From the NCBI GenBank assembly GCA_027493675.1, contig JAOSKI010000001.1:541103-605102 (forward strand): a stretch of 64,000 nucleotides of DNA, read 5' to 3'. Origin of the DNA: Microthrixaceae bacterium (lineage in GTDB: Bacteria > Actinomycetota > Acidimicrobiia > Acidimicrobiales > Microtrichaceae). A program made the position numbers and the translations under genes. Below, piece by piece: positions 9,074 through 20,286 of the stretch; the first letter of the stretch is position 1; every line of letters begins with the position of its first letter. The notes under the pieces are model-generated. The model made no database searches. It was not told the origin of the DNA and saw only the letters and a program-made list of their open reading frames with translations.

Positions 9074-9453
9074 ATGGCACGGATAGCAGGCGTCGACATC
9101 CCACGCGAGAAGAGACTGATCATCTCGCTTACATACATCTACGGGGTCGGCAACGCCACCGCCGCGAGGGGATCTGCGAGGCCACAGGGGTGGATCCCTC
9201 CACCCGCGTGAAGGATCTCACCGATGCCGAGGTGGGCCGAGCTGCGCAGCCAGGTCGAGGGCAACTTCAAGATCGAGGGTGATCTCCGTCGTGAGGTCAA
9301 CCAGAACATCAAGCGCAAGATGGAGATCGGCTGCTACCAGGGCCTGCGGCATCGTCGTGGGCGCCGGTGCGGAGCCAGCGCACCCACACCAACGCCCGAA
9401 CCCGCAAGGGTCCCAAGAAGACCGTCGCAGGCAAGAAGAAGGTCAGGAAGTAG
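9074..9453 (+). CDS. rpsM: 30S ribosomal protein S13
   Basis: S13 lies in the head of the small subunit and contacts P-site tRNA and L5. Starts [20 protein letters not shown]; further family segments ([59 protein letters not shown]) are all present but spread over three frames, with shifts near 9167, 9235 and 9350-9380. About 126 residues, normal. Ends TAG 9451-9453, two bases before rpsK. Confidence 0.92.
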
Positions 9454-9455
9454 CA

Positions 9456-9855
9456 ATGGCGAAACCAGCCGCAGGGGGCCGTCGTCCCCGTCGCAAGGAG
9501 CGCAAGAACGTCGCCCACGGCGTGGTGCACATCAAGAGCTCCTTCAACAACACGATCGTGTCGATCACCGACCTCGACGGCAACGTCCTGTCGTGGGCAT
9601 CCGCGGGCAATGCCGGGTTCAAAGGGCTCGCGCAAGTCGACACCCTTCGCGGCCCAGCTCGCCGCTGAGCAGGCGGCCCGCAAGGCGATGGACCACGGCG
9701 TGCGCAAGGTGGACGTTGTCGTGAAGGGCCCCGGATCGGGACGCGAGACAGCGATCCGCTCGATCCAGAACGTCGGCATCGAGGTCACGGGCATCAAGGA
9801 CGTGACCCCGGTGCCCCACAACGGTTGCCGGCCACCCAAGCGGCGGAGGATGTAG
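9456..9855 (+). CDS. rpsK: 30S ribosomal protein S11
   Basis: S11 lines the platform of the small subunit. Begins [20 protein letters not shown] and carries [18 protein letters not shown]. One extra A near 9620 splits GNAGFKGS from [20 protein letters not shown]; the end [14 protein letters not shown] is the family C-terminus. About 133 residues. Closely linked to rpsM and rpsD (3-base gap). Confidence 0.94.
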
Positions 9856-9858
9856 GAG

Positions 9859-10478
9859 ATGTCCCGCTACACAGGACCCAAGGCGCGGGTGTCGCGCCGC
9901 CTCGGCACCAACATCTGGGGCACTGCGGGTGAGAACCGTGCGATGGAGAACCGTCCGTACCCGCCCGGGGAGCACGGTCGCACCCGTCGCCGCGGCAACG
10001 TGAGCGAATACCTGCTGCAACTGCAGGAGAAGCAGAAGGCACGTTTCACCTACGGGTTCGGCGAACGCCAGTTCCGGAACCTCTACAAGGAGGCCAACCG
10101 CCGTCCGGGTGTCACCGGCGAGACCCTGTTGGTCTTCTGCGAGTTGCGGCTCGACAACGTGGCTTACCGCGCCGGGTGGGCGGCTACCCGTCCCCAGGCA
10201 CGCCAGTTCGTCTCGCACGGACACGTCGAGGTCAACGGCCGGCGTGTCAACGTTCCGAGCTACCGACTTCGCAAGGGCGACGTGGTGCGCCTCCGGGACA
10301 AGTCCCGAAACATGGTCGTGATCCAATGGAATCAGGAGCACTACGGCCGCACCCCCGCCACCCTGGCTCCGAAGCGGCCGACGGCGGCCAGGAGGTGACC
10401 GTGCGGGAGCTTCCGTTGCGTGAGCACATCGATGTGCCCGTCAAGGAGTCCCTGATAGTCGAGCTCTATTCCAAGTAG
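9859..10478 (+). CDS. rpsD: 30S ribosomal protein S4
   Basis: S4 nucleates small-subunit assembly and in many bacteria represses the alpha operon. Starts MSRYTGPKARVSRRLGTNIW; the S4 RNA-binding domain (LRLDNVAYRAGWAATRPQAR, HGHVEVNGRRVNVPSYRL) is intact. An indel near 10340 hides the true end: another frame continues ADGGQEVTVRELPLREHIDV and ends at 10478, giving the normal 205 residues instead of the apparent 179. Confidence 0.93.
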
Positions 10479-10545
10479 TACCGAATCCCGACAACCCGTA
10501 CAGCCCCAGCACCACACAGCGAATCCGCCACCAGAGGTTTCACAA

Positions 10546-11481
10546 ATGCTCGTCATCCAGCGACCCACAGTCGAACCAGTCGAAGATGCAGTCGGCAACA
10601 CGCAACGATTCGCCGTCTCGCCGCTCGAACCGGGTTTCGGGCACACGCTCGGGAACTCCTGCGGCGCACGCTGCTGTCGTCGATACCCGGCACCGCGATC
10701 ACCGAGGTCCGCTTCGATGACGCGCTGCACGAGTTCGACACGATCGCCGGCGTCACCGAGGACGTGACCGACATCATCTTGAACCTCAAGGACATCGTGC
10801 TGCGCTCCGAGCTCGACGAGCCCAAGACAGTCAGGTTGGACGTCACGGGTCCCAAGGAGGTCACCGCGGCGGACATCCAGCTCGTCGACGACATCGAGGT
10901 GCTGAACCCCGACCAGCACATCGCGAGCGTGAACGCCAAGGGACGTCTCAGCGTGGATCTCACGATCGACCGTGGCAAGGGGTATCTGTCGTCCTCCGGC
11001 CAGGCCGCGGCAACCATCGGGTCGATTCCCATCGACGCCATCTTCGCTCCGGTGCGCAGGGTGTCGTTCCTTGTGGAGCCGACCCGTGTGGAGCAGTCGA
11101 CCGAGTACGACCGCCTGGTGATCACCGTCGAGACCGACGGCTCGATCGAGCCGCGTGAGGCGATGGCGTCGGCGGGCGCCACACTGCGCTCGCTGGTGGA
11201 GTTGGTGGAGAACATGGCCGAGGAGCCTGAAGGCCTCAGCCTTTCCGGAGGTGGTGTCCACGGTGGTCAGCTCGCCCGACCTCGAGCTGTCCGTGGAGGA
11301 CCTGGATCTTTCCGAGCGTCCCCGCAACTGCCTCAAGCGCGCCCAGGTGAACACGGTCGGTGAGCTTCTCGAGAAGTCCGAGGACGACCTGTTGGCGATC
11401 ACCAACTTCGGCCAGAAGTCACTCGACGAGGTGCTCGAGAAGCTCGACGCACGAGGCTTGTCGCTGCGTGGCAACGACTGA
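10546..11481 (+). CDS. rpoA: RNA polymerase alpha subunit
   Basis: Alpha dimer nucleates RNA polymerase assembly and its C-terminal domain contacts UP elements and activators. N-terminal domain: [12 protein letters not shown], then after a shift near 10662 [20 protein letters not shown] and [14 protein letters not shown]. After a second shift near 11247 the C-terminal domain follows ([32 protein letters not shown]). About 311 residues, normal. Follows rpsD and precedes rplQ, the standard alpha-operon order. Confidence 0.95.
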
Positions 11482-11505
11482 CCGAACGAGACCCAGGACC
11501 CGAAC

Positions 11506-11860
11506 ATGCCTGCAACACCCACCAAGGGCCACCGGTTCGGTGGCAGCCCGAAGCACCAGCGTCTGATCATGGCGAACCTGGTCTCCTCGCTCGTCGCGTC
11601 ACCGACGGGGATCGAGACGACTCTTGCCAAGGCCAAGGCTCTGCGCCCCATCGCCGAGAAGCTGATCACCAAGGCGCGCAAGGGTGGCCTGCACAATCAC
11701 CGTCAGATCCTCGCGTACGTGGGTGATCAGGAGATCGCCGCGATCCTCATGGACGAGGTTGGTCCTCGCTACGCGGATCGACCCGGTGGCTACACCCGGA
11801 TCCTCAAGCTGGGTCCGCGGCCGGGTGACAACGCTCCGATGGCGCATCGAACTGGTGTAA
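11506..11860 (+). CDS. rplQ: 50S ribosomal protein L17
   Basis: L17 lies near the tunnel exit. The product begins PTKGHRFGGSPKHQRLIMAN and contains LRPIAEKLITKARKGG and GGYTRILKLGPRPGDNAPMA. An indel near 11843 shifts the frame to IELV and a TAA at 11858-11860. Without that correction the frame reads on through the downstream hairpin. About 117 residues, normal. Confidence 0.93.
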
Positions 11861-11883
11861 CCCACCCCCCTTCACCCCCACAG

Positions 11884-11936
11884 GCGAACTGTCCGGTCTC
11901 AGGCGCGGAATCCGCGCCTGAGACCGGACAGTTCGC
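11884..11936. repeat. Perfect 26-bp inverted repeat after rplQ
   Basis: Arms of 26 bases (11884-11909 and 11911-11936) are perfect reverse complements around one central A; each begins GCGAACTGTCCGGTCTCAGG. It lies 23 bases after the rplQ stop and could end the ribosomal transcript, though no U-tract follows. A partial copy of the outer part (GGACAGTTCGGCTGGGTGGG) repeats at about 11952-11975. Similar GCGAACTG-ended elements occur near 31.8, 47.8 and 49.0 kb. Confidence 0.85.
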
Positions 11937-12012
11937 TGGGTGGGTCGCCTGGACCGGACAGTTCGGCTGGGTGGGTCGGCACGGGACCCCACCGGGTGGC
12001 ATGGTGTGAGGC

Positions 12013-12837
12013 GTGACCGACCCGCCGGAATCCCCTGACGTCGCCGGACCGGCGGAGGTGCGAATCGACCCGCCGGTCGGGGGATTTGACCGTTGCAGGC
12101 TGACGCTCGCCTACGACGGCAGCGGCTTCAGGGGGTTCGCGCCCAACGCGGGTGTGCGTACCGTCGGCGGCGAGTTGTCAACGGCGCTGGCGAAGGTGCT
12201 CGGAACCGAGATCGAGCTCGCGGTCGCCGGGCGTACCGACGCGGGCGTTCACGCCAGGGGCCAGGTCGTGTCCTTCGATGCGCCCAGTGGCAGCGTCGAG
12301 CCCGTGGAGCTGCGCCGCTCGCTCAACTCGCTGCTGGGCCCGAGCATCGTGGTGCGCGAGGTCCAGCCCGCGGCGGCGGACTTCCACGCCCGCTTCTCTG
12401 CCCGCTGGCGTCGCTACCGCTACCGGTTGCTCACAGCCGAGGTGCCGGACCCTTTCCTCGGCGCCACGACCTGGTGGATGCCAGGCCCTGGACCATCACC
12501 GCATGGCCGACGCCGCGCACGTGCTTGTCGGAACCCATGACTTCTCTTCGTTCTGCAGGCGCCCGAGGGACCGGCCCGATGCATCGCTGGTTCGCAGCGT
12601 CACCGAGCGCGCTGGAGCCAGGAACCGGGCGACGACGGCCGGGTGCTCACCTTCGAGATCACCGCGACCGCGTTCTGTCACCAGATGGTGCGCAGCATCG
12701 TGGGCACGCTGGTGGAGATCGGAAGAGGTGTTCAGGGTGTCGACGCCGTCGCCGCCGCTCTCACCCACGCCGACCGGTCACTCGCGGGCCAGTTGGCGCC
12801 TCCGTGTGGCCTGATCCTGTGGGAGGTCGGCTACTGA
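12013..12837 (+). CDS. truA: tRNA pseudouridine(38-40) synthase TruA
   Basis: Converts uridines 38-40 of the tRNA anticodon arm to pseudouridine. The catalytic aspartate is in VAGRTDAGVHARGQVVSFD. Other family segments are LTLAYDGSGFRGFAPN, ADFHARFSARWRRYRYRL, THDFSSFCR and FCHQMVRSIVGTLVEIGRG. The frame shifts near 12483 and 12612. About 274 residues, normal. GTG at 12013 is the first in-frame start after the rplQ hairpin. rplQ-truA linkage is common in actinobacteria. Confidence 0.93.
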
Positions 12838-12886
12838 CGGCCCCGGGTCAACCCGGAGGTGCCCGGGCGACGGCTGTAGGGGAAGC

Positions 12887-14291
12887 TCACAGCAACGGGT
12901 GCAGATCCGCCCACGGGCGGACCCGTTCGAAGTTCGCGCCCGCCCCGAGCACGCCGATGTCATCCCAGGGGCGACCCACGATCGACATGCCGATCGGCAG
13001 GCCATCGGAGTCCCACCCGCACGGCACCGAGATCACCGGGCAGCTCGCCGCCAGGTTGAACGGATAGGTCATCAACCAGCCGAGGATCCGATCACGCAGC
13101 GGACGACCGGTGAACTCCGGAGGGTGATCCAGGTCGTCGGGGAACGCCGTGCAGGGCATCGTGGGAACCACGAGCAGGTCGTGATCCTCGAACAGCTCCA
13201 TGAGCTGATCCCACATCGCCTTGCGCAACGCACTCGCCTGGTGGAGCTCGGCCATCCCCAACGCGGCACCCGAGCTGATCAGCTCCAACAACTCGGCGTC
13301 GACCTCATCGCCGAGTCCCTCCGTGGGCAACAAGGGCTCGAACTGGCCGTAGAAGGCCTGCCAGTGCAGCCACATGACCTCGATGAGGTCCCCCAACCGG
13401 GTTCGACCTGGGCGAGCCGACAACCCAGGTCCGCCGAGAAGACCTCGGCCGCATCCTGAACCGCAGTGGCCACCTCGGGGTTCACCTCGAAGCCCGGCAG
13501 TCCGGGTGCCCATCCCACGCTCCGGCCGGCGATGCCCGCGTGCAGGTCGGCCCCCGGGTCGATTCCGCTGGCGCCGACCGAGCGCGGGTCGCGGGCATCG
13601 AAGCCCTCGATCACCGAGAGCATCAGGGCCGCGTCGGCGACTGTGCGGGCCAGGGGGCCGTGGTGCACGATCGTCTGGTCGAACCCGTATTCGGCGGGCA
13701 CCCGCCCGAAGGACGGCTGAAACCCACCACGCCGCAGAACGAAGCGGGGATCCTGATGGAGCCGGCACCGTCGGATCCATCGGCGATGGGAACCATTCCG
13801 GCGGACACTGCGGCGGCCGATCCGCCGCTGGAGCCCCCTGCGGTGCGGTCGCTGCGCCATGGATTGGTGGTCCTACCGAAGGCGTGACAGCGTGACGCCC
13901 TGGTAACCCAACTCGGGGGTGTTCGACTTGCCCACGAACAACCCACCGGCCGCGGCCATCCGGGACGCGACCACAGATGACTTCGTCGCCACCGCGTCAC
14001 GCAGCATGGGAAGTCCGTAGCTGGTGGGCACCCCGGCGACATCGTCGAGGTCCTTGATCACATAGGGCACGCCGTGCAGTGGGCCACGCGGGCCGCTCGA
14101 GGCCAGCTCCGCCGCGAGGGCTGCTGCGTCGTTGCGCACCTGGTCTGCGTCGTGATGCACGACCGCGCCGATGTCGGGTCGACCTCGGCGATCCGGGTGA
14201 TCGTCGCCTCGGCGATTTCGATCGGCGACAGTTCGCCCGCGCGCACCTCTGCGGCCATCTCGGTGGCCGACATCCAGGTGAGATCCTTCAT
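12887..14291 (-). CDS. Amidase signature family enzyme
   Basis: Amidases of this family hydrolyse amide bonds with a Lys-cisSer-Ser triad. Read on the minus strand, the lysine is in [15 protein letters not shown] and the serine loop in [40 protein letters not shown] is the adjacent signature. The C-terminal part ([20 protein letters not shown]) is typical of this family. About 465 residues. The start ATG at 14291 gives [16 protein letters not shown]. Four frame changes are required (near 14165, 13885, 13715 and 13395). It interrupts the otherwise plus-strand cluster between truA and rplM; substrate cannot be told. GatA is unlikely as gatB/gatC are absent here. Confidence 0.88.
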
Positions 14292-14379
14292 GTGCCCGCT
14301 CCTCGGACCGCCAGGAACGCCGGATCGTGCCGGCGATCGATCGCCCAACGGTAGGCTGCTCGGCCACCGCTGGGTGGGC

Positions 14380-14409
14380 TTGCCCCCGAATCAGGGCGAC
14401 CGGTAGCCT
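14380..14409 (+). promoter_or_regulatory. Possible promoter for rplM-rpsI
   Basis: TTGCCC (14380-14385) and TAGCCT (14404-14409) are 18 bases apart in the 233-bp divergent gap between the amidase and rplM. This fits a weak sigma70-type promoter and leaves a leader of about 110 bases. Predicted by eye. Confidence 0.35.
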
Positions 14410-14427
14410 TGGCGGTCGGCTCAAGCG

Positions 14428-14469
14428 CCCTCGTGCGTCAAGGTCGGGACCGATGGCCCGGCACGAGGG
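14428..14469 (+). promoter_or_regulatory. Stem-loop in the rplM leader
   Basis: CCCTCGTGC (14428-14436) pairs perfectly with GCACGAGGG (14461-14469) across a 24-base loop, about 55 bases before the rplM start. Ribosomal protein leaders often carry autoregulatory structures for L13; whether this is one is unknown. Confidence 0.4.
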
Positions 14470-14524
14470 TCGGGCCAGATCGTCTGCGACCCCGAGGCGG
14501 GTTGCCCGCAAGGAAGTGAACGCT

Positions 14525-14975
14525 GTGCGCACCTACACCCCCAAGGCATCCGAGATCGAACGCTCGTGGTATGTCGTCGATGCCGACGGACTGACGCTCG
14601 GTCGGATGGCGACCGAGGTGGCGCGGCGCCTGCGCGGCAAGCACAAGGCCACCTTCGCTCCCCACATCGACACCGGCGATCACGTGATCATCGTGAACGC
14701 CGAGAAGGTTGTCCTGTCACCCGGCAAGGCCGAGGCCAAGCGGATCTGGCGTCACTCGGGCTACCCGGGCGGCATCCGTTCGGAGACCTACGCCGACATG
14801 CTGGAGCGTGCACCCGCCGAAGCGGTGCGCCGCACCGTGAAGGGCATGCTGCCGAAGAACCGCCTGGGTCGCAGGATGGCGACCAAGTTGAAGGTGTATG
14901 CGGGACCCGGAGCACCCGCATGCCGCCCAACGCCCCGAGCCCCTCGAGATCCCCGGTGCCCGCGCCAGGATCTGA
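14525..14975 (+). CDS. rplM: 50S ribosomal protein L13
   Basis: Early-assembly protein of the large subunit. Starts MRTYTPKASEIERSWYVVDA and carries LGRMATEVARRLRGKHKATF, GDHVIIVNAEKV and VKGMLPKNRLGRRMATKLKV. A one-base change near 14905 is needed to reach the proper end HPHAAQRPEPLEIPGARARI, stop 14973-14975. About 149 residues. GTG 14525 is placed 9 bases after CAAGGAAG; an in-frame GTG at 14516 is less well spaced. Confidence 0.94.
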
Positions 14976-15020
14976 TCTCACGAGCACCCCCGCAGGAAAG
15001 CCGACCGGAGAACACCCGAG

Positions 15021-15413
15021 ATGACCCAACCACTCACCCAGACCACCGGCCGTCGCAAGCGGGCCATCGCTCGTGTGCGGGTGCGTCCCGGTGGCGGAGC
15101 GATAACCGTCAACGGCCGTGATGTCGAGGACTTCTTCCCGAACGCCACGCACCGGATGATCCTCAGCGAGCCGTTGCGGCTAACCGAGACCGACAAGGTC
15201 TACGACGTGGATGTGACCCTCCACGGTGGTGGTACGAGTGGGCAGGCGGGTGCGGTTCGCATGGGCATCGCACGCAGCCTCGTCGAGCTTGATCCCGACC
15301 TGCGCGCCACGCTCAAGCAGGCCGGGTTCCTGACCCGCGACGCACGCGAGAAGGAGTCCAAGAAGTACGGCCTCAAGAAGGCTCGCAAGGCTCCGCAGTA
15401 CTCCAAGCGCTGA
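15021..15413 (+). CDS. rpsI: 30S ribosomal protein S9
   Basis: Intact 130-residue S9, whose C-terminal arginine reaches the P-site t[22 protein letters not shown] and [19 protein letters not shown] are present and the protein ends in the conserved APQYSKR. Usual rplM-rpsI pairing. Confidence 0.96.
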   Translation: MTQPLTQTTGRRKRAIARVRVRPGGGAITVNGRDVEDFFPNATHRMILSEPLRLTETDKVYDVDVTLHGGGTSGQAGAVRMGIARSLVELDPDLRATLKQAGFLTRDAREKESKKYGLKKARKAPQYSKR

Positions 15414-15418
15414 TCGCG

Positions 15419-16797
15419 TTGGACGTTCGTTTTGGCACCGATGGTGTCCGGGGGTCGCGAACGTCGACGTGACACCCGAGGTGGCCTCGCCATCAGGCGC
15501 GCGGTCACCGAGGTCCTCGGTGTGGATCGGGTGGTGACCGGACGTGACACCCGCCGGTCCTCGTCGATGCTCGAATCCGCCGCGCTTGCGGGAGCGGCAT
15601 CGCGGGGGAGCCCGGGCGTTGTCCGCCGGCGTGGTCCCCACACCCGCCGTGGCCCACGCCTGTCGCGCGCCGTCGCCTACCGCCGGGATCATGGTTTCGG
15701 CGTCGCACAACCCGTTCCCCGACAACGGTCTCAAGGTGTTCGCGCCCGGCGGGCACAAGCTCGGCGACGACGAACAGCACGCCATCGAGTCCTACCTCGG
15801 CGCGCAGACGCATCCCGGGTCGGCGGACTCGGGAGTCTCGGGCCCCTCGGTGCCCACCGGTGCGGAGATCGGTTCGGTGGGGGTGCTGGAGGATCCGCTC
15901 GGTGACTACGAAGCATCGCTGATCGCTGCCATCGGTGGCAGGTCACTCGAAGGCATCAGGTTGATCCTCGATTGCGCCAACGGCTCCAACTCGATGGTCG
16001 CGCCGCGGGTCCTGCGCCATCTGGGTGCATCTGTGGAAGTGATGGCCGACAATCCCGACGGGGTGAACATCAACGACGGCTGCGGGTCCAATCACCCAGA
16101 GGCGCTTGCCTCAGCGGTCGTGGGACGTGACGCTGCGTTGGGAATCGCCTTCGACGGCGACGCCGATCGTGTCGTGGCTGTGGATCACACGGGTCGCGTG
16201 ATAGACGGAGACCACCTGATGGCGATGTGCGCCATCGATCTGCACTCGCGTGGGATGTTGCCGGGTGACACGGTCGTGGTGACGGTCATGACCAACCTCG
16301 GGTTCCGGCGGTCCATGGGTTCTCATGGGATCTCCGTCGTGGAGACACCGGTCGGGGACCGCCACGTCCTGGAGGCGCTGCGTGCCGGCGGCTACGGAGT
16401 GGGCGGTGAGCAGTCAGGCCACATCGTGTTCGCACAGCACAGCACCACCGGTGACGGCCTGCTGAGCGCGTTGGTGGTGCTCGACCTGATCTCGCGGTCC
16501 GGCCGCAGTCTCGCCGAACTCGCGGACGCTGCGATGACCCGGCTTCCACAGGTGCTGGTGAACGTGCCGGTCAGCGAACCCATGACCGACGCACCCCAGC
16601 GACTCGCGGCCCAGGTTGCGCACGCCGAAGGAGAGCTGGGCGATTCGGGGAGGGTGGTGTTGCGGCCGTCGGGGACCGAACCGGTGGTCAGGGTGATGGT
16701 GGAGGCGGATTCACAGGACCGGGAGCGAACGGTGGCGGACCGGCTTGCCGCTGCGGTCGTGGCCGGTGGGGGCGATCCCGAAGGGCGGGCCGACTGA
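15419..16797 (+). CDS. glmM: Phosphoglucosamine mutase
   Basis: Converts glucosamine-6-phosphate to glucosamine-1-phosphate for peptidoglycan precursors. The phosphoserine loop is SASHNPFPDNGLKVFAPGGH, the magnesium site DGDADRVV, the sugar loop GGEQSGHIVF and the phosphate loop RPSGTEPVVRVMVE. About 459 residues, normal. The TTG at 15419 begins LDVRFGTDGVRG, the family N-terminus; frame shifts near 15456 and 15595 follow. Its stop overlaps the ATG of the glmS-like gene, so the two consecutive pathway steps are translationally coupled. Confidence 0.93.
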
Positions 16798-19700
16798 TGT
16801 GCGGAATCATCGCAGTCGTTCGGGGGACCGGCCACGGTTCGCCCACCGACGTCGCGGGCCAGGCCCGACGACTCGCCGCGCTGGAGGAGCTCCTCCGGAT
16901 CGAGCCCAGTGCTTGGCCGCAGCGGATCGCGGAGGTTGCCGACGAGCTCGAGGACATCAACCGGTGCCTCAGGGGGTGTCTGGGGTGACCGGGCTGTTGG
17001 GGGATGCGGCGTCGACCCGTGCGATCTCCGATGACTGCACCCGCCTCTCCGGGATGGTCGTTGCCGCCGAGAGGTACCTGGACGATCCCTCCCATGAACT
17101 CGACCTGCGACGACTCGAGCCCACGAACGCGGCCTTGTTGCGCTGTAAGGACGCGCTCTGGGCGATCGGCCGGGACCGCCTACGCGCTGCCGAGGGGATC
17201 GCCAAGCTCTCACCGGGAGTACCCGGTGTGGACGGCACCGCGGTGCTGCTGAGCCTCCACCAGGCCCTCTCGGCGTTGGATCGCCTCGAGGTCCGTGGGC
17301 GTGACAGCGCCGGTGTAGAGGTGCAGCTCACCGGCCACGGTCTCGACGCCTTGGATCCGGCGCTCGCGGAGGTGCTGGCGAGTCGCGCGGAGCCCACCTT
17401 CACCAGCGGTGCCGCCCGCCTGGCGGACGGGGTGCTGGTCGTGGTCTACAAGGCGGCGGCCGAGATCGGCGAGCTGGGCGACAACACAGCGGTGCTGCGT
17501 GATGCGATCCGCAGCGACGACCTGTTGCACACCGCGCTGAGTGCCGGGGGGTTGCCGGCGTGGTGCTCGGTCACACCCGGTGGGCCTCCATCGGGATCGT
17601 CTCGGAACCCAACGCGCATCCACAATCGTCCGACGAAGTGCCTGGCGAGCGGGGCGAGCCGACCGCCGAGGGGTGCTTCGCCACCGCGGTGCTCAACGGC
17701 GACGTGGACAACCACGCCGAGTTGACCTCGGCGGACGGGCTCACACCGCCCGCCGAGGTCACCTGCGACGCGAAGGTGATCCCCGCCCTGTGGCGCCGTG
17801 CCATGTCGGGTAGCTCCACCGCACCGTTCGAGGCCTTCCGCGAGACGGTGTCGCGCATGGAGGGATCGGTGGCCATCGCGGCCACCACCACGGCGGAACC
17901 CGGTGAGGTGGCCCTCGCGTTGCGGGGTTCGGGCCAGGCCCTCTACGTGGGTGTTGCCGACGACGCGTTCGTCGTCGCGAGCGAGCCGTACGGCGTGGTG
18001 GAGGAGACCGACCGCTACCTGCGCATGGACGGTGAGACCCCTTCGGATCCAGCGAACCCGGCCGGCAGTCGCGGCCAGGTGGTGTCGGTGCGCACCGACT
18101 CGGTCGGAAGTGCTTCGGGCATCCTCAGGCTCTCCTACGACGGAACCGCGCTCCCGGTCACCGAGTCGGATCTGACCACCGCCGGGATCACCACCCGCGA
18201 CATCGACCGCGGTGACTTCCCGCACTTCCTGCTCAAGGAGGTGACCGACGCGCCGCATTCGTTCCGCACGACCCTGCGCGGCCGCCTGGTCGAGCACGAC
18301 GGCGTGATGGGCGTGACTATCCCCGAGGCGTCGCTTCCCGCCGAGGTGCTCGAATCGTTCCGTGACGGCAGCGTGCAGCGTGTGGTCGTGATAGGGCAGG
18401 GCACCGCCGCGGTGGCGGGTCAGAGCCTCGCTGAGTTCCTGGCGGCGTTGCTGGTCGATACCGAGGTGCGTGTGGAGGCGCTGCCGGCAACCGAGCTGTC
18501 GGGGTTCTCGATGCGTGCGGACATGAGCGACACGCTCGTGGTGGCGATCAGCCAGTCGGGCACCACCACCGACACGAACCGGACCGTCGATCTGGTGCGC
18601 TCACGGGGCGCGAAGGTCGTGGCGATAGTCAACCGGCGTGGGAGCGATCTCACCGACAAGGCCGACGGTGTGCTCTACACCGCCGACGGTCGCGACGTGG
18701 AGATGAGCGTGGCCTCCACGAAGGCGTTCTACTCCCAGGTGGCAGCCGGAATGCTGTTGGCCTACGGGATCGCGGGCGCGGTGCCGGGCTCGCACACTGC
18801 CGGTGGACCGGCCGAGCAGGAGGTGTTGCGGGCCATCGCCGAGCTTCCGGTCCTGATGGAGCAGGTGCTGGCGACACGCCCTGCAATCGCGGAGGCCGCT
18901 GCTGCGCACACTCCGTCACGGCGCTACTGGGCGCTGGTCGGCAACGGCGTCAACCGGATCGCCGCACGGGAGCTTCGCATCAAGCTCTCGGAGCTCTGCT
19001 ACAAGTCGATCGCGGTGACGCCACCGAGGACAAGAAGCACATCGACCTGTCGGCCGAGCCGATGATCCTGGTGTGTGCCGCTGGGCTGGTGGGTTCCACC
19101 GCGGACGACGTCGCCGAGGAGGTCGCCATCTTCGCGGCGCACAAGGCGGCGCCGATCGTGATCGCCTCGCACAGCGCCCGCGGCTTCGATTCCGCGCCGT
19201 CCGTGCTGGAGGTGCCGGACACCCATCCGCGGCTCGGTTTCGTTCTGGCCACGATGGCCGGCCACCTGTTCGGCTACGAAGCGGCGTTGGCGATCGACGC
19301 CCAGGCGGCCCCACTGCGTCGGGCGCGCGCCGCGATCGACGAAGCGGTCTCGGAGGTGGACTTCACCTCCGAGGGCGAACCGCTCGACGGAGCCGAACTG
19401 CTCGAGGACCTCCGTCCCCTTCTCACCGAGTCGATGGCCGACTGGTCGACGCGTCTGGACAACGGTGCCTACAACGGCCAGCTCGAGGCCACCACGGCGG
19501 TCCGGCTCGCGAGTCTGTTCCGCTATGCGGCGGGGTTCACGGCGTTGGACGGGTACCAGATCGAGTTCGGCCGCAGCGGAACCCCGGGTGTCGTGCTGGA
19601 CGACCTGTCGGAGGCGCTCGGGTCTGCCATCGACGAACTGACCCGGCCGGTCGACGCCATCAAGCACCAGGCGAAGACGGTCACGGTGGGCATCAGCCGC

Positions 19701-20271
19701 AGCGACGAGTCGCTGTTGGCGGTGCCCCTCGTCGAGGCGACCCTCGCGGCCGGCGCCGGCCGGGATTCGTTGCCGTACGCCACGTTGCGCACGCTCGCGG
19801 AGCTCGACCCCGCGGTGGTGACCGTGACGGGTCACACCCGTTACCGGCTCATCGGTGGCGACGACCTGGCCTCGGCGACCCTGGAGGTCATCGACCGGGG
19901 TGGGATCGGCACGCAGTTGCGTTCGCGCACCGAGTCGGACCCACGCCTGCGTGGCACCAAGGCGTTGGTGGCCCGTGAGCAGGAGCTGATGGTGGCGGCG
20001 GGTGCGAGCGATGGGCGGCACGTGGTGATCGTGCCCGAGGTCCGCAGACGCATCCCGGTAGGGGCTGACGTTGCTGCACGTCGAGTTGGCCGATCATCTT
20101 CCCGCCGCCACCGCGAGGTCGGTGCTCCAGGGCTACCGCCGGCGTTACCAGGCCTTGCGCGATGCGGTCACCGAGACCGAGGACGAGTTCGACGAGCGGG
20201 TCCTCGAAGCCCAGACGATGCTCGATCTGCTCACGGTGCCGATCCTCGCACTGGCCGACCGCTGGCGATGA
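16797..20271 (+). CDS. glmS: Giant glucosamine-fructose-6-phosphate aminotransferase-like protein
   Basis: GlmS makes glucosamine-6-phosphate from fructose-6-phosphate and glutamine. The product starts MCGIIAVVRG with the N-terminal nucleophile Cys. GlmS glutaminase motifs RGRDSAGVEV (about residue 166) and GHTRWASIG (about 257) are far displaced by a 150-residue, mostly helical insertion. Then SIS domain 1 (VVAISQSGTTTDTNR, SVASTKAFYSQ), SIS domain 2 (ARELRIKLSELCYKSIA, KHIDLSAEP), and RPVDAIKHQAKTVTVG near residue 950, whose Lys may match the active-site Lys at the end of normal GlmS. About 200 more residues follow. Total about 1157 codons against about 610 normally. Frame shifts near 16980, 17560, 19017 and 20060. 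Position after glmM and before acpS fits glmS; the enzymatic role is inferred. Confidence 0.8.
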
Positions 20272-20286
20272 GCCACCACTCGCCAC

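Noticed and set aside
13374..13895. Arg/Pro/Gly-rich plus-strand open frames over the amidase, guaB and similar genes
   Set aside because: High-GC antisense shadows with low-complexity composition and no ribosome-binding sites.
12887..14291. Amidase considered a decayed pseudogene because of four frame changes
   Set aside because: Essential neighbours carry a similar density of shifts, so sequence error explains it; the catalytic Lys and Ser are intact.
16797..16988. Short 63-residue ORF at the glmS start as a separate small gene
   Set aside because: It begins with the GlmS Cys motif MCGIIAVV and its helical sequence continues across an indel near 16980 into the large protein.
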